From NCBI RefSeq assembly GCF_000143535.2, contig NC_037310.1, forward strand, positions 2,976,001 to 3,040,000: a DNA stretch of 64,000 bases. The letters run 5' to 3'. The notes under the pieces are model-generated. The model was not told where the DNA came from, did no database searches, and saw only the letters and a program-made list of their open reading frames with translations. Source of the stretch: Botrytis cinerea B05.10. Taxonomy: Eukaryota > Ascomycota > Leotiomycetes > Helotiales > Sclerotiniaceae. This document shows positions 38,105-50,750 of this stretch, in pieces (within the stretch, counting starts at the first letter, position 1; each line of letters begins with the position of its first letter). A program made the translations under genes and the position numbers.

Positions 38105-38908
38105 GATAGATGCGCAAAGGATTTGAACTCCATATGATTGGACACTTTGTCCGTCTCATCTGTAATCCTTCTTGATGGACGACGTCTTCACAAAGCATGT
38201 CTCAACTACCACGGCGGGTAGGAGAATTATCGAAGGAGCACTGTTAGACCTGTAAGGAGAAGCATCCAGAAACATAGCTGGCCTACACTTGCTCATTGCA
38301 AAGAGGGCCACAAATCAGATTACTGCTTTGGTGTTGTTTCTTAACACGCCTCTTATAATATGAATTCCGATGACATATAATGAATGCTCTAGAAAATTGT
38401 GTTATACTCGGTAAGTGCATCGTAAATGGCTGGTTTGGCAGTGACGTAACACGCCTCATTAATATTCATGGTGGGGTTGAATGTTTTGATCCCATCCCAA
38501 CCCAAGCCAATGTAATCAAACGGATGGCGCCGACGAGTGTATGACACGCATTATATCATATAAACTCATCCATACGATTCCAAGCAAAAATAAGAAATGG
38601 CAATTCAGCTCTGAGACCCAGTCGACCCCACCCCAAAAGCTCGAAAACGAGTCGTGTGAGATGAAAGGTTAGAATGAAACCTGGAATGTGACGTCATAAC
38701 AATGAGGGGTTGAAACCACGCCAGGAACGAAACTGCAGCTGCCAACAAATTGACTCAATCACATTGAGCTACAAAACCAGCCAACGTTCCCCTTTCTACA
38801 TCTCTTTCCTTCATCATACAAACAAACAACACCACGACTAACAACGATCAATAATCATTTCAACTACATACCACCTATCTTCTTTCAATCGACAACACAA
38901 CCGCAATC
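38105..38908. promoter_or_regulatory. Upstream region and 5' leader of RTC3
   Basis: About 800 bases. The last 150 bases are CA/TC-rich with no ATG close to the start (CAACAACACC, ACAACCGCAATC), as in the leaders of highly expressed fungal genes. No other gene is seen. Confidence 0.5.
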
Positions 38909-39464
38909 ATGAAGGCTTCAGGATCCCAAACTAAGATTCACTACAAGGGTACCAAGACCGACGAGGACTTCATTGTCTTTGTAGACTCAGAGGAAGATCT
39001 CAAGAAGTGGAAGGGAGACAAGAGCATTCCTCTTGCACAAGTTGTTGGTCTTTTCAAGGTCTTCGTTACACACAAGTAAGCTCTTTCCCTCATCATTACC
39101 CCACACTCCATGTAAAGCTTCAGCTTCACATCGACGCTTCTTCTACATCGGAAACCATCCATATAGCTTTGATCACTTCTTCTTATCATCAAGCTAACAA
39201 ACTGGACTTATAGGCACGGAGCTCAAGGTTCTCACGATGAAGCTTCAGAGTCTCAATTGGTGAACGAGTTCGATACCAAGGTTGAGGATGATGTCATCAA
39301 GACCATTCTCGAAAAGGGAGAGGCACAACACGGTTCTGTATGTTTACCCCTTCCCTCATGCATACACGAATTGTCAAAGCAAAGGCTAACATTACCTTAC
39401 CCCGCAGTCAATGGAGAAGACCGGTCCTAAGAACGATAGCATGGGACCAATGAGTGCTCATTAG
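38909..39464 (+). CDS. RTC3: RTC3-like small protein with SBDS N-terminal domain
   Basis: Exons are 38909-39075, 39214-39337 and 39408-39464, giving 115 residues. The whole protein is the SBDS/SDO1 N-terminal fold: KIHYKGTKTDEDFIVFVD, EEDLKKWKGD, IPLAQVVGLFKVFVTHKHGAQG, and the helix EDDVIKTILEKGEAQHGS. Yeast RTC3 (YHR087W) is a stress-induced cytosolic/nuclear protein of this type, implicated in RNA metabolism. It lacks the C-terminal domains of SBDS, so it is not the ribosome-maturation factor itself. Length matches RTC3 (about 110 residues). A CA-rich leader without upstream ATG fits strong expression. Confidence 0.88.
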
Positions 39465-42400
39465 AGTAATTACATCGGAGTTGGCGAATGGTTTGGACGG
39501 GATGGAATGGAATGGGATATGACGCGATGTCATTTGCATGCATGCAGTTTATGACATGGCATCGCACGATTTTTGCTGGAGATAAGGATCAATACCCTCG
39601 AAGTAAAGGATGGGAAGATCACCATAAAACGCTATGGATTTGATGGGATATCAAATTGGCTACTTAATCAGCTAGTATCAAGCACTAGCGAAATATCTAG
39701 TAGCTGGATGCTCAATAAAAAAAAGATGAAACTCCATTATTATACTCACGGATTATGTTGTGAATGATCATCATGTTTGAGATGTGCCTTTCACGATCAA
39801 AGGCACAGAAAACAATAGCTGTACTAACTACACTTCAGGTCAGTGATTATCATGATGCACGGAATTGTCTCTGAACATCTATCTACAAAAACAAAGAGAA
39901 CTATTTCTTAGCGCAACTTCTACGACTCCAAGGCTACCTAGCCTTGTAGACGATCCACTTCGCAGCGAAGATTCACAAAGAGGAGACCGAAAGAAATGGT
40001 TCAGAGCTCAAGAAACGGTGATTAAAATTTTGTTCCTTATTTTCTTGATCTCAAATGACATATCGAACTTCTCTTTTCAAGCGAAACTTCAATCGGCTCA
40101 AAGCAGTTCATTAGCCAAAGTACCAAGAAGTCTAAAAGGTCTCGAGAACCTCTGCTTTTGCATCAATTTCGAGTTTATGCAGCTTTGATATAATACAGTC
40201 ACCAAGTTTCACCTCACTCGCGAGCAAGATGTGTATTGTCAAAAAGTACATGTTAAGAAACCACTGGATGCGGAAAGCGAGTGCGCCGCGGTCGTTATAT
40301 CTATGAGAAGATCTATATAGAGTGCAATAACCAACGCACGATGGTGATGGCAGTTGCATCCCCGGCAGAGACCTCCGGCAGTCAGGAGCATAACAGAACT
40401 TGAGATGGGCGTGTACTTAGTACATGTGGATTCTAACAAGTACGCCTGCAAGGAATCAAAAAGGTCGCACTTTATATCAAAGACTATTAAGGTTTTGGAA
40501 CTGGAGCTGTGGAATTTAGAGCATATTTGGGGTAGTGGGGGTGCTGTGCGGCTTGTTGCGGTCGTCCTGTTTGATACCTCATATCGAACTACAAATACTA
40601 CAGGGAAAATTCCTCCTACCAGTGTGCGGGGTCCTTCCTGAGTTCTAGCAAAACACCATGCCGCAAGATGTCTTACAATTAACAGAAATTAACCACCCTG
40701 GCGTTTTTGGATACTAGGGATCACTTGTACATTTGAGGCCCTTCATCGAATGGCATGACGCATATCGATTCAGCCAGTAAACTTCTTCCTCTGCAAAAAC
40801 ATGCACGATCGAATTTGGTAGAATTGAGGGTGCGACTTGAAGGTGGCTATCATCAGGGCTAAGATCTTTATCGGGACCATCTTCTCAAGACATTGAGGCA
40901 CGGAAATAGATGCCACTTAGACACTGGGGCAGATACCCTCTACACTTGCTTAAGCTACGTGGAATTCGATTGAGCATAATGTGCTCAGTAGATCTTGCGC
41001 ATTGCTATCACAGAGCTCTCCCCTTGTATTCCACTTCAGGAAGTAATTCCCATTGTTTCGTCATCACCAGGTACTCCAATTCGATCAAGTTGAAATTGCT
41101 CCAGTCAACACTACCCGGACCAATTTCAACATCGAAGTGACCACCTAAATGGCACCAGCACACCTCAAAGTATATTTCGAGAACAACTACCAAAATGGAA
41201 CCTACCCGGACCATCGCGTTTACCCTCAAGTCTTCATCCGCCTGTATCCAGATAGCATGACCCTTCTGCAGTACTAGCATTCTCTAAGTTGTTACCCTAA
41301 CTACAAAACGTTGTGCTTTTCTTGACATCATCGATAGGTTCCACAGTGTCGCAGTGTAATTCCCGCAACTGCTAACACAGGGTTTTGAAGTCACGTCTTC
41401 TCTATCAGCCAGCAATTATGAATTGGGTTTCGGCGAACTCAACTTGCACGACGGCCAAAACACGTTGCTTCTCTATGTCCTAACAGCTCTTATCACCACT
41501 GCATCAATCTCGAAGATTCAAAGTCCGCATAGCAACGTGCCACCTATTTAGAGGCTCCGATCTTATTCATAGGGCTGCATTGTGATCTATCAGAAAGCGC
41601 TTCCCATAGTCAAAGAGCTCTTCTCATCTACTCACACTGCTATCAAATATCTGGACTTTAGGACTTCCCTAGTTTATACCTTACTTACAATTAACACTGA
41701 ATGTGAATAGAAGAGAAGATAATGGTTTAGAAGTACAATTAATACCAGAAATAAGACACAATGACTTATGCTAATTAGACACGAAAGGCATGTAGGCCTA
41801 TCTCTACAGAAGCTACCTCGAGTTCTGTTCCTCTTGAAAAGAGTCACTTTTCCGCAACTTCGGATCTAACAAATTAGTGCCAGTGATGCTCTTTATAGTA
41901 CTGGTAAACTTGCCGCCCGTACTACTTTTTGCTCTGGCTCTGGTTCTGACCCATCCACTGTTATGACTTCTCCGCAGCACACGTTGCTTGTGCCTGCTCA
42001 GTATCTTCACAACTCATATACCCGTCCTTTATCACATCATGTGATACAATGGACTATACTTCATCCTGCGAATCTATTGCATGGCTTTCAAATATTAAGT
42101 CAATGATAGCACTTAGCTTTAATATTGGTTGTTTTGTTCCAATGCTAACTTGATCAAAACCCAAGCTCTTCCAGAATCTAGAGGAACATACTGGTAAAGT
42201 AATAACAACTCATTGGCATCTATACAACCGGGATTCAAACCCCTTAGCAAATCACAAGTAAAACCATCGGATATTCCAGTACATACCCAGGGATACACAT
42301 CATCACCCATCGAATCATTCCACACTGACCGATGAATTTCCATACCCCAAATCCATAAATAGCAGCTACCTCTCTAGTAAACAAGCTCCAACACACCACA

Positions 42401-42600
42401 TCAAATCACAACACACCCTCACCCGCCCGCGCCCAAAGTACACATACATACATACCTAGGTGCATGCATGTACGCATGCATGATCGCTATGAATGATTCT
42501 TCATCCCACCATTTTTAATCTCTGCCTTCTTCAACTTCTAATCACCCATTCAACACATCTACAAACCATACACACATCCGCATCCTCCAACCCCCAAGAA

Positions 42601-43100
42601 ACAAAAAAAAAAAAAAATCAATCGCAACTCCTAAAAAATCTTCAAAGGATTAATATGCACGCAAACTAAGCCCTACACTAAGGCTATCATATCCCACTGT
42701 TCAGCCCAGTCTTTATTATGCATATCCATCGGGAGCGAAGTACCGGTGCTAGTTGAAGTAATTAGAGGCAGTGCACACATGCACATACACGCTTCTTCAG
42801 GATTCTAGGATTCGGAGAATCTCGAAATCGTATTTGGAATATTGTCCTTTTTTTTTCTTTTTTTCTTTTTTTCTTTTCTGCGGGGATGGGTATAGGGAGG
42901 TAGGTTTCTTTGACGAAAATGAAAATGGAAATGGAAATGGAAATATTAGATATATATCTAGATGTCTAGATAGGTAGGTATGTATCTATTTATACACATA
43001 TCCATACATATATCCATATACCCATACACCCATACATACACCCATACACCCATACAAAACCCAACCACCAAACACAAGGATACAATAACCCATCCACCCA
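42601..43100. repeat. Compound microsatellites: poly-A, poly-T/C, GGAAAT and CCATACA units
   Basis: A-run at 42602-42617, T-runs broken by C at 42847-42880, (ATGGAA) units at 42915-42945, and CCATATA/CCCATACAC units at about 42998-43060, followed by CCCACC units near 43090. Directly visible simple-sequence repeats without coding content. Confidence 0.85.
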
Positions 43101-43416
43101 CCCACAATCACATCGATATCACACCAGACAACTCACCCGCCCCTCAAAACCCCAAGCTACGGCGTACGAAGGGTAGCATTGGCGTCTCGCGGTAAGGAGG
43201 TTAATCGGTTGGTCGGTTGATCGGTCGACCCACTCGGTCTGGCCGGATACCGAGATTGCGTTCTCTTTCTTATTTTTATGTTTTTTTGCTCGTCTCGTTA
43301 ACTACATAATGAATACGTTACTAAATAGGTTTGGCGATTTGTGTTTTTCTGGAGATATCCTTACATGGAGTGCAAAGATATTTATATATATCCATGCGCG
43401 GAAGGAGATGAAATGG

Positions 43417-43440
43417 AGCGAGGCGAGGCGAGGCGAGGCG
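43417..43440. repeat. (AGGCG)n short tandem repeat
   Basis: Four copies of the five-base unit AGGCG in a row, in a region of microsatellites. Confidence 0.85.
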
Positions 43441-44021
43441 GGTATATGAAATTACCCAGAGGAGGGGGCGGCCCAGGAGGGCGATGATGCGATTTGAGAG
43501 TTGATGGGGGAGTGGGTTCGTTCGTTCGTTTGTGTTTATTTATATATATATACATGTATTAACTTATGGAGATGGTTTAACTATGTGGTTCAAAGTAAAA
43601 TGAATTGTATAGGTACTGACTAGCTATCTACCCAATGGATCTGAATAACTCCGTTACTCCATCTTGAATTTCGATTCTCGATCGGAGGGAGAAGCTGGAT
43701 CGGAGAGGCTGGGTGGCGAAGTCGTGTGTATGTGTGCATCTGTTTTGGAGTGTTTTTTCTTCTTGGATATATATGTGTATGTAATGTATACATACATAAA
43801 TTCCGTATCACACGATGTAATGAAATGGAACGATAGATATATGACAGAGTGTTATGATATAATATGATATAATACAATACCATACTGTACATCTTTTTGT
43901 AGCTACATACATAAAGTACATACACACATACACACACCCCATTACCCTCTAATCGCATCTAAAACATAAGAATATATTTCCTCAACCCTTCATAATAAAT
44001 TCAAATTTTCAGTAGCAAAGC

Positions 44022-44049
44022 GACAGACAGACAGACAGACAGACAGACA
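44022..44049. repeat. (GACA)7 microsatellite
   Basis: Seven uninterrupted copies of GACA on the plus strand. Confidence 0.9.
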
Positions 44050-44468
44050 TCCGGATAGATACTGTATACTACACTAATACAGCAAGAAACTTGATCTAGG
44101 TGGCACGATGAATCAATTATAGGTCTTTGCATCCTCTCCTACGGATTGAGAAATTGAGTTTTGGAAAGTGTGAATGTTAGCCTAGCTGTTCAAAGTCAGG
44201 TGAGGTGATTAGATGATAGTGTGCATATGTATGAAATCTTCACGATAGTAGTGACATTTGCAAGAAAAAGAGGAGAGCGAACAAAGCCAGCGAACGAACA
44301 GTATATTTTGGAGAATGGTAGTGGTATTCGATTTGACATTAAATATGAGAGATGTACGTATGCATGAAGTGCGCATACTAATCTTTGACTAGACAGTCTG
44401 TCTATGTGGCTGTCTCTCGATACACACCTCCCCGTTGCTAAACTAAATTTAACTACTGAGTAGTTTGT

Positions 44469-44504
44469 CAGGTGTTGTGAATTTTTAACGATAGACAACA
44501 CCTG
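44469..44504. other. Perfect inverted repeat, 10-base arms, 16-base loop
   Basis: CAGGTGTTGT at 44469-44478 and its exact complement ACAACACCTG at 44495-44504. A transcript would fold into a stable hairpin. It lies about 300 bases beyond the stop codon of the minus-strand gene at 44810. The role is unknown. Confidence 0.6.
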
Positions 44505-44809
44505 GAAGTTCGAAAAAGACTATCAAACGTAGTTAATTCTTACTGCATCTCTCCACCATCAAAATTTCCATATCCATCCTTCCATCCATTCATCTCACAT
44601 TACCCCACGCTCAAAGATTAAACGCCAACCGCTGATGTATATCCCCCAGCCCCTCGTAACTCCAACCCTGATATGCAACCCTGTCCTTGCAGCTGGGTGA
44701 TTGAGATGTCGTAGTCATTCATGTGTATCCATGCCGTTCCATATCCCTCTACCATTGTTCCCGTCCTTCCTTTTCTATCCCTCACCCAGCACGCCATCAT
44801 GTCCTTTCG

Positions 44810-45298
44810 TTAAACTTTCCCCGTGGCGGATCTCCGAGGAGGAAGCTTCCAAACACCTGCTATCACTTCTCCTTCACTATATGCCCAGAAATATACCACC
44901 AGTGCAATGGTGTAGTAGATAGCGGGATTGGTGGCTTGATATAGTAATGCGGCAGCCAGAGCTGTCAAAGGGAGGACAACCAGTCGAGCCTCGATGCTGC
45001 GATAGAAAGACGTGCCAGCGATGAATCCAAGTGGCCACTCCCAAGCTAGCATGAAGAGACCAAAAACCAAATTGATTATTTGTAGTATTGGAAATGGCTT
45101 GACTGCACCGTCGAGATTCTTGGTGAGGAAGTCCCAGAAGATTTTGGGCCAGAAGAATCCTTCGATTGCAGCTGCTACTTGATCTAAAGTGTTCTGATTA
45201 GCGTGGTGTATGGATGAGATTGATATTGATCAATACTAACAAATTGCGGCAGTGAGGACAATTAGACGTGCCCAGTGGTTCTTGATAAGTCTTCCCAT
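44810..45298 (-). CDS. Small fungal membrane protein, DUF7727-like
   Basis: Exons on minus: 45298-45241 and 45183-44810, with a 57-base intron (GTTAGT...TTTAG), giving 143 residues. The N-terminus MGRLIKNHWARLIVLTAA continues across the splice into YQVAAAIEGFFWPKIFWDF, a pattern I recall from a widespread ascomycete family of about 140 residues. Four hydrophobic segments are visible: the N-terminal one, ILQIINLVFGLFMLAWEWPL, ARLVVLPLTALAAALLYQAT, and IYYTIALVVYFWAY. The short tail is basic. Function is unknown. It is the only well-supported gene between 39.5 and 51.1 kb. Confidence 0.8.
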
Positions 45299-48200
45299 TC
45301 TATCCTTGAATGAAGAAAAGTTCGAAAATATGTGAGAGAAGTTACAAATACTCAGTCTTGCGATAGACTGTAGAGGAAATAAGAAAAGGGTATCGTTGGT
45401 ACAGTTCGTCAGTACGGTTGAATAATAAAAAGTCTTAATGGTAATAAAAAACGGTATCCGAGCCAGCGGAGAATGTGAATAACGAAAGTAAACTGTGTCG
45501 ACTCGAAGGAATGGTATCGACGACAATGAGTGCACCGCGCTGTTATCTCAAAAGTCGTTCGTACCGATATATCGAGGCGTGCCTCTACCTATATCCCCGG
45601 GCACCAGGACCGTAATCACTGGGCTGGATATGCTGGTCTCCTTCGTAGCTTGTATCAGGCTTAAGACACCTAGTCAAGATGACGGAATGTGTAAGATACG
45701 GTTTGAAGGGAAAGGCCCTTGAAATGATTATCTGATCTTTTCTGACAGCGGGCATCCGAGCGGCGGGGGAAAGATTATGCTTCGAAAGCTAAGATGGAGT
45801 TTGTTGTAAGGAGGGCCCGGTAAGCGTTGCATCAAGACATTTGAAGGTTCGGACGTCGTCTGATCCGTGATATATCTGATGAAGATGGAGTTTGAGGAAG
45901 TATGAGGAATTGGGTGTCGAATTTGGGAGATCTCCGGAGTTATGAGACGACTTGGTGTTTTAACATCTGAGGTAGTTAAGGCAAGTCGTTGAAAATATCG
46001 AAAAATCGTTTCCAAACCTGCGGGTTGGGAGGTTTAAGAATCAACAGGGCAGAGAAGTGAATGGGTGTCATGAGATGAGCGGGGGGTGGCAGGGTGGATG
46101 GTACCTTAGTAGTAACGTTAAAAAAATTCATCTCCTCTGGCTCACTGCGCTTTTCTCTCTTGGGTTGCCATGATATCTCCATCTTGGATCTGCAGCCACT
46201 GGCACTGGCAACGGGATTGAAATGCACGATTGGGGCAGCTCATGTGTACAAGGGTGCAACGGGGCCCTTTGACGCATTTTCTTTCCACATAACTGTTTTT
46301 GGGAGGGGAGACGAAAGTGCTCCCCATTCTAGGATAGTCAAGTAGATCCAATAGATCTCGTTGTGGCTACACACGAACATCGTACAGACCCGATCAATGT
46401 AGCATCATGAGGGTACAGCCGATGGCCATTGGATAGCCGATACAAAATACGTGGTGTGGCCGAGAAGAGAGGACGATGATTGGCTGCTCTCCGCAAAGGT
46501 GTCGGCGCTTAGAGGTGCAGGCCAAACTGTTCAATGCAATATTTTTTGATCTACCAAGGCTGTGGACAGGGTTACGATGTCATAATTCCGGGATGGTTGC
46601 ATCTGAAATGTCTTATAGAAATAGCGAAGTTGTCGCCAAAATGCATGGTGGGTAGGATCTGAGTCGCAGCGACAAGGGATCATGCACAGAGCACACCTCG
46701 AACCCTTGGATGCTGCAAGGTACTACCTGGAGACATGGGACAAGTTTAGGTACAAAACCGGTCTCGGGGGATTGACTGGCTGGCAGGCGTTCTCACGTAT
46801 CTTCGCCATCCAATGGGACAATTCTTCAACATCTGTCGTGCATGGGAGGAGAGAGGAAGGAGGGCTGCTCAGAGTCGAGATTGGTTCGTGGGACATATTT
46901 GATAGCAAAAAGGAAGGTTACACGTCAAACCAATTGAGGACTCGATACATGAATGAGTGTGAGTGAGTATCCGTCATATTTCAAATACTTTGCATGCCAC
47001 TACCTGCGTATTCGCCAGTAATAGCATGTATCCTCCAATACCACCCCGTGACCTTGTTATATCATATATGAGAGAGCGTGCTCGAGCACCCTTATTGTGA
47101 TCATCCATGATAGATGCCTTCCTGACTATCCATTTCCTCGGATTCGCTGTGTGTTGCACATGGTCGATTGTACAGTATCAAGTAAATGCAAAGGGGACAG
47201 AAATCCAGAAACCGTTTGAGAAAAGCCTTTCGAGTCTCGTCTCAGCGTTATGGGTTGGATTGATGATCGCATTGGATGGCATTCTGTCCAGATTCCAGAT
47301 TCGTCTCATCAATCCTGCTCAATCATCTCAAGTTGGACGGCACGGTTAATGCAGTGAGTTTTTGCATGAATGTACCTTGGTAAGCCGGGCAAAATGATAA
47401 AAATAACACCTTGACAACCTGCCATCTGATATATGTGACTGGCGATAACCGCTATATCATGAGACGACGAGGGGCTCTGACAATAGTGGCCGGGCTTTAG
47501 TTTGATGTAGGGGTCTTTCTAAACGGTTGATGTCGCAAAGATTAGATAATTCTAACAAAAATTGGAGGAAAAACGTTGGTGCTGCTATTTTTGGCCAATT
47601 GGACGAATCTTCCTTGTCGTTGTCAGTATTTCTTTGCTCTTCCCCTTCCACTCTTTCATTTCTTGATTTCTTATCAGGATCCATTGACGATGAATGTCAC
47701 TTGCGATCCACGAACGATTCACGAACCACCGTACGACTCAATTGATCATTTGATATGCAAAATTTGACTGTTCAATTCGGAGCGGTGTGATAAGTGATCG
47801 GGAACTCCGTCATCCGTCGCCCATCCGTGATTCCCCACAAAGTCACTTGGCGTGAGAAGTGGAGCGTTGCTTGAATCTTGAATCCATCCCGTTCGGATTT
47901 TCACTGGCCCATGTTCGACTAGACCTACCTCGAGCTGCCTGCCGTGAAAGGACCTTCTTCTCTTGACTTCACGGAGACCGTTCATCACGGTGGACATGAT
48001 GTATCTCCTGCACCGGGTATACCTGCATGCACCTACACATTCACATAGATGCATCTGTATATAAATACACGCATATTTATAGAAATGCCATGGCGAATCT
48101 GCAATCAATGCAGCATCCAAGTCCACCTCCACGCAGGCGAGAGACGAGAGCAAGGTATGGAAAGACGACCCAATGGTTCCACCAGGGTCACGACTCCAAG

Positions 48201-49341
48201 GGGCTATCTGATCACAGCGGGAGAGAACATTCAATAGCTTGCTTACTATTGTGTGATAACGATAACGAGGCTTATCTTGACATCTCAAAAGACATTCCGA
48301 TTCGGCTTCAGAAGAGCCATCGAAGACTGTGAACTTCGGAAGAGCTAATATTAGGCGTTTGCAGATGTGACTGCTTGTTAGCGTGACATTGGCTCGTTCT
48401 CTTCGGGTAGGCACACACGCAGCACGTGAGCTCATATCCAGCGGGCACGGTGGGTGGGCGTCCCTTTTCTGCACGTCTTCACATCTGCACCTCCACCACC
48501 AGAGCTAGTTGGGCTATGATGAAAGTGATGTCTTTTTATCTACAAAGTACCTGCCGTCGATTCATTCAATTGCTATTTTGGAAGAGAATTTGTCAATATC
48601 CTCGACAGGGTTTCGTATAGCGCCGGGCTGATTGATGGCCACTTCTACGTTCTTCTACTCCGGGGTGATACTCGCACATGCTATACAGATTGGTGAAGGT
48701 CGACCAGGACAGCTGTCATGGCGGAGCAAGTGGCTGTCTCATGTTGCGCTATTGTTATCCAATACCTACACGAATCTACGCCCATGAGTACCAATCTACA
48801 ACCGCACATCATTACTCGGATTATCGAAAATATATCAGCAGGGTACGGGTTCTGGCGATTGAAGTATCGGTGTATGATGTATTTTAGTCCACGCTTGCAG
48901 TTCTCCTAGCCATTCGAACGCTCGTCCTCAACAGCCTCAATTCAGACAGGCACATTTTGCTATCCTCTGCACGAGGTTTAATCGGAGTTACGATATTTGG
49001 TTCGGGGTTTAGGATCATGAAGCATACAGATTTGACAGTCTTTTCGTGTCCCACGAGTTCATCATCTTCATAGTTGGTGGTAATGTTATCATCAATAGCT
49101 TGATTGTATTGTACAGACATGTTTGTTTCCATCCCAAATTCCCATACAATTGAAGATAGCTTTCCTAACCTATGTCGGTATCAAACAAGAATGGCTGATA
49201 ATTAATAGTCTTGTACTTGAACAATTACAATCTTTCATCTCACACCTAGTGAAGTCTTCCAGCGCAATGAATATTGTGGAGCATATTCTGATTGCAGTTG
49301 TCCCTCATTTGAGTCGATATACCATTGCACTATCCCAAATA

Positions 49342-49714
49342 TCATTTCAAAAGCTTCTTCTCCAAGTCGGGCTCATTGAAGTCTCTTCTTGTTTTCACTT
49401 CCCGAAAGGTCAATCTAATTTCTCGTCCCACTTGGCTCACTCGGCGTGGGTTTCCTGCTTCTTGAATCTTTGCATATTGTTTATGCAGATCCGCCTCGAT
49501 TACCGTTCTATCTAGCACTATTCTTTGGTTCGTCCGAGGTTAGTTTTGAAGCTTCCTTCTTGACCTTATCTTTTTTGTCACTCCTGCCGCTGTTGCCGGA
49601 TGTGTAGGAAGACCGTTCGTCTTTATTGCGATTTATTTCTCTAGTCAACTCCGCTTGTTTACTTTGATGCCTTTCCTCTCTCTCATTCCTACGTCTTGCA
49701 AAATTCATGGGCAT
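49342..49714 (-). CDS. Possible small, highly charged gene (tentative)
   Basis: From ATG 49714 a 68-codon frame on minus is rich in Arg/Lys/Glu (MNFARRRNEREERHQ ... KKDKVKKEASK) and stops at 49508. About 60 further codons in another frame continue directly downstream with the same character (VIEADLHKQYAKIQEAG ... REVKTRRDFNEPDLEKKLLK) and stop at 49342-49344. A CTAAC branch-like sequence lies between the pieces. A splice donor GTAAAC inside the first frame with the acceptor GCTAG near 49510 would join them in phase, but other joins are possible. I do not recognise the protein. Could be a missed gene or chance. Confidence 0.35.
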
Positions 49715-50590
49715 GTTTGCTATGATAAGATGGGTGATACTGATATAAAGTAAATGTTTGCAACGAAAGAAATGATATTATTATGATATTGTGAAATGCT
49801 GAGACCAGATGAAGTAATGTTGTATTAGCAATTGGTAGCAGAGAAAAGACGCATTAAATAGAAACTCCAACATTACAACGGTCTCTCAGAAAAACCTGAG
49901 GGAACCTCCATCTCATGCATATCATCGTTGCAATGGTCAGATCGAGGGTTATTGCATGTACATGAACAAAACGATCTGTTGAAAAGCATGTGTTAGCCGC
50001 TGGTAAGTCGGAGAGGAATCATCAAGAAATGCATTTTTGGCGACCGACACATGTATATATGCATACATCTCCTACCGAAAAAGCAACATCTAATCATTCT
50101 TTCAATGCAACGAGCCACAATATGGGAAAGAAAGCAAAACATATCCCACTTTCCCCTCGTTCAATCAATATCTGTCCTCGCGCTCATCCATCCAGATTCC
50201 AACAAGAAGCCAACACGTTATTTTCCCACGTCGATCAACAAGTAAAGTAAGTACATCCATTCCCTGCGCCATCACGATACGAGTATATCATCCTTAGATC
50301 GCATCGTACGGACCCTCAAAACCGACAAACGTTCAAGAGTAGTACGCACGAAAAGATGAAATGTAACTACCTCACGCCTACTACCCTGCACTTAACTCAC
50401 TCGATGGAAAGAGAAGAGAGAAAAGAGAAAAGAGCATAGTGGATTTCTGGGTACGAATTTAGCATTCGAGATCCGGTTGCATTCTGCATGTGATGAATAA
50501 CCTAATAAGATGAGATTTAAGAATTAAGAAGTAAGAAGTAGGAAGAAGAGATTAATGTTATGGTTAGAAAGTAAACCTGGAGCTTTGCTC

Positions 50591-50610
50591 ATAGCTAGCT
50601 AGCTAGCTAT
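50591..50610. repeat. CTAG tandem repeat forming a 20-base palindrome
   Basis: ATAGCTAGCTAGCTAGCTAT is self-complementary over 20 bases because it is a tandem run of AGCT/CTAG. Probably a simple repeat. Confidence 0.8.
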
Positions 50611-50721
50611 GTAGAAAATTGCCCATCTTGTTTACGAGTTTGCAGGTATGAATTTTCTAGTCCTGGATATTGGATAACGCGTTTATTATTCTAATCTTCT
50701 TCTATTCCTGGTTTTGCTGTA

Positions 50722-50750
50722 GGGGGGGAGGGGGGGGGGGGGGGGGGGGG
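50722..50750. repeat. G7-A-G21 homopolymer run
   Basis: Seven G, one A, then 21 G on the plus strand. Such a run can form G-quadruplex structures and is hard to sequence, so its length may be unreliable. Confidence 0.85.

Larger units (their letters stand above)
39465..44809. other. Gene-poor region, about 5.3 kb, rich in microsatellites
   Basis: No intact gene was recognised on either strand. Frames are short. A plus-strand frame at about 41048-41280 reads coherently (FDQVEIAPVNTTRTNF ... LKVYFENNYQNGTYPD) but is broken by a TAA near 41145; it matches nothing I know. The right half is dense in simple repeats, listed separately. Confidence 0.5.

Noticed and set aside
38105..38160. GGAGTTCAAATCC on minus, tRNA T-arm-like
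   Set aside because: No matching stem or cloverleaf in the flanks.
41048..41280. Coherent-looking plus-strand reading with an internal TAA
   Set aside because: Too short, no family recognised, no splice model removes the stop cleanly; kept only as a remark in the gap entry.
42119..42343. Minus-strand frame and a GGTTTGAATCCC-like stretch suggesting a tRNA T-arm
   Set aside because: The stem does not pair properly and no D-arm, anticodon arm or acceptor stem could be folded around it.
46682..46966. 94-codon plus-strand frame starting with ATG
   Set aside because: No recognisable motif, no consistent exon continuation, isolated.
47746..48474. 242-codon minus-strand open frame
   Set aside because: Composition is Cys/His/Arg-rich without pattern, no homology recognised, no splice partners, and opposite-strand frames of similar quality exist. 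Likely chance.
49123..49515. 130-codon plus-strand open frame
   Set aside because: It overlaps the minus-strand charged frames; its hydrophobic Leu/Ser-rich translation is what the reverse of a Lys/Glu-rich coding strand gives.
50591..50610. 20-base palindrome considered as an operator
   Set aside because: It is a simple tandem repeat of CTAG, which is self-complementary by nature.
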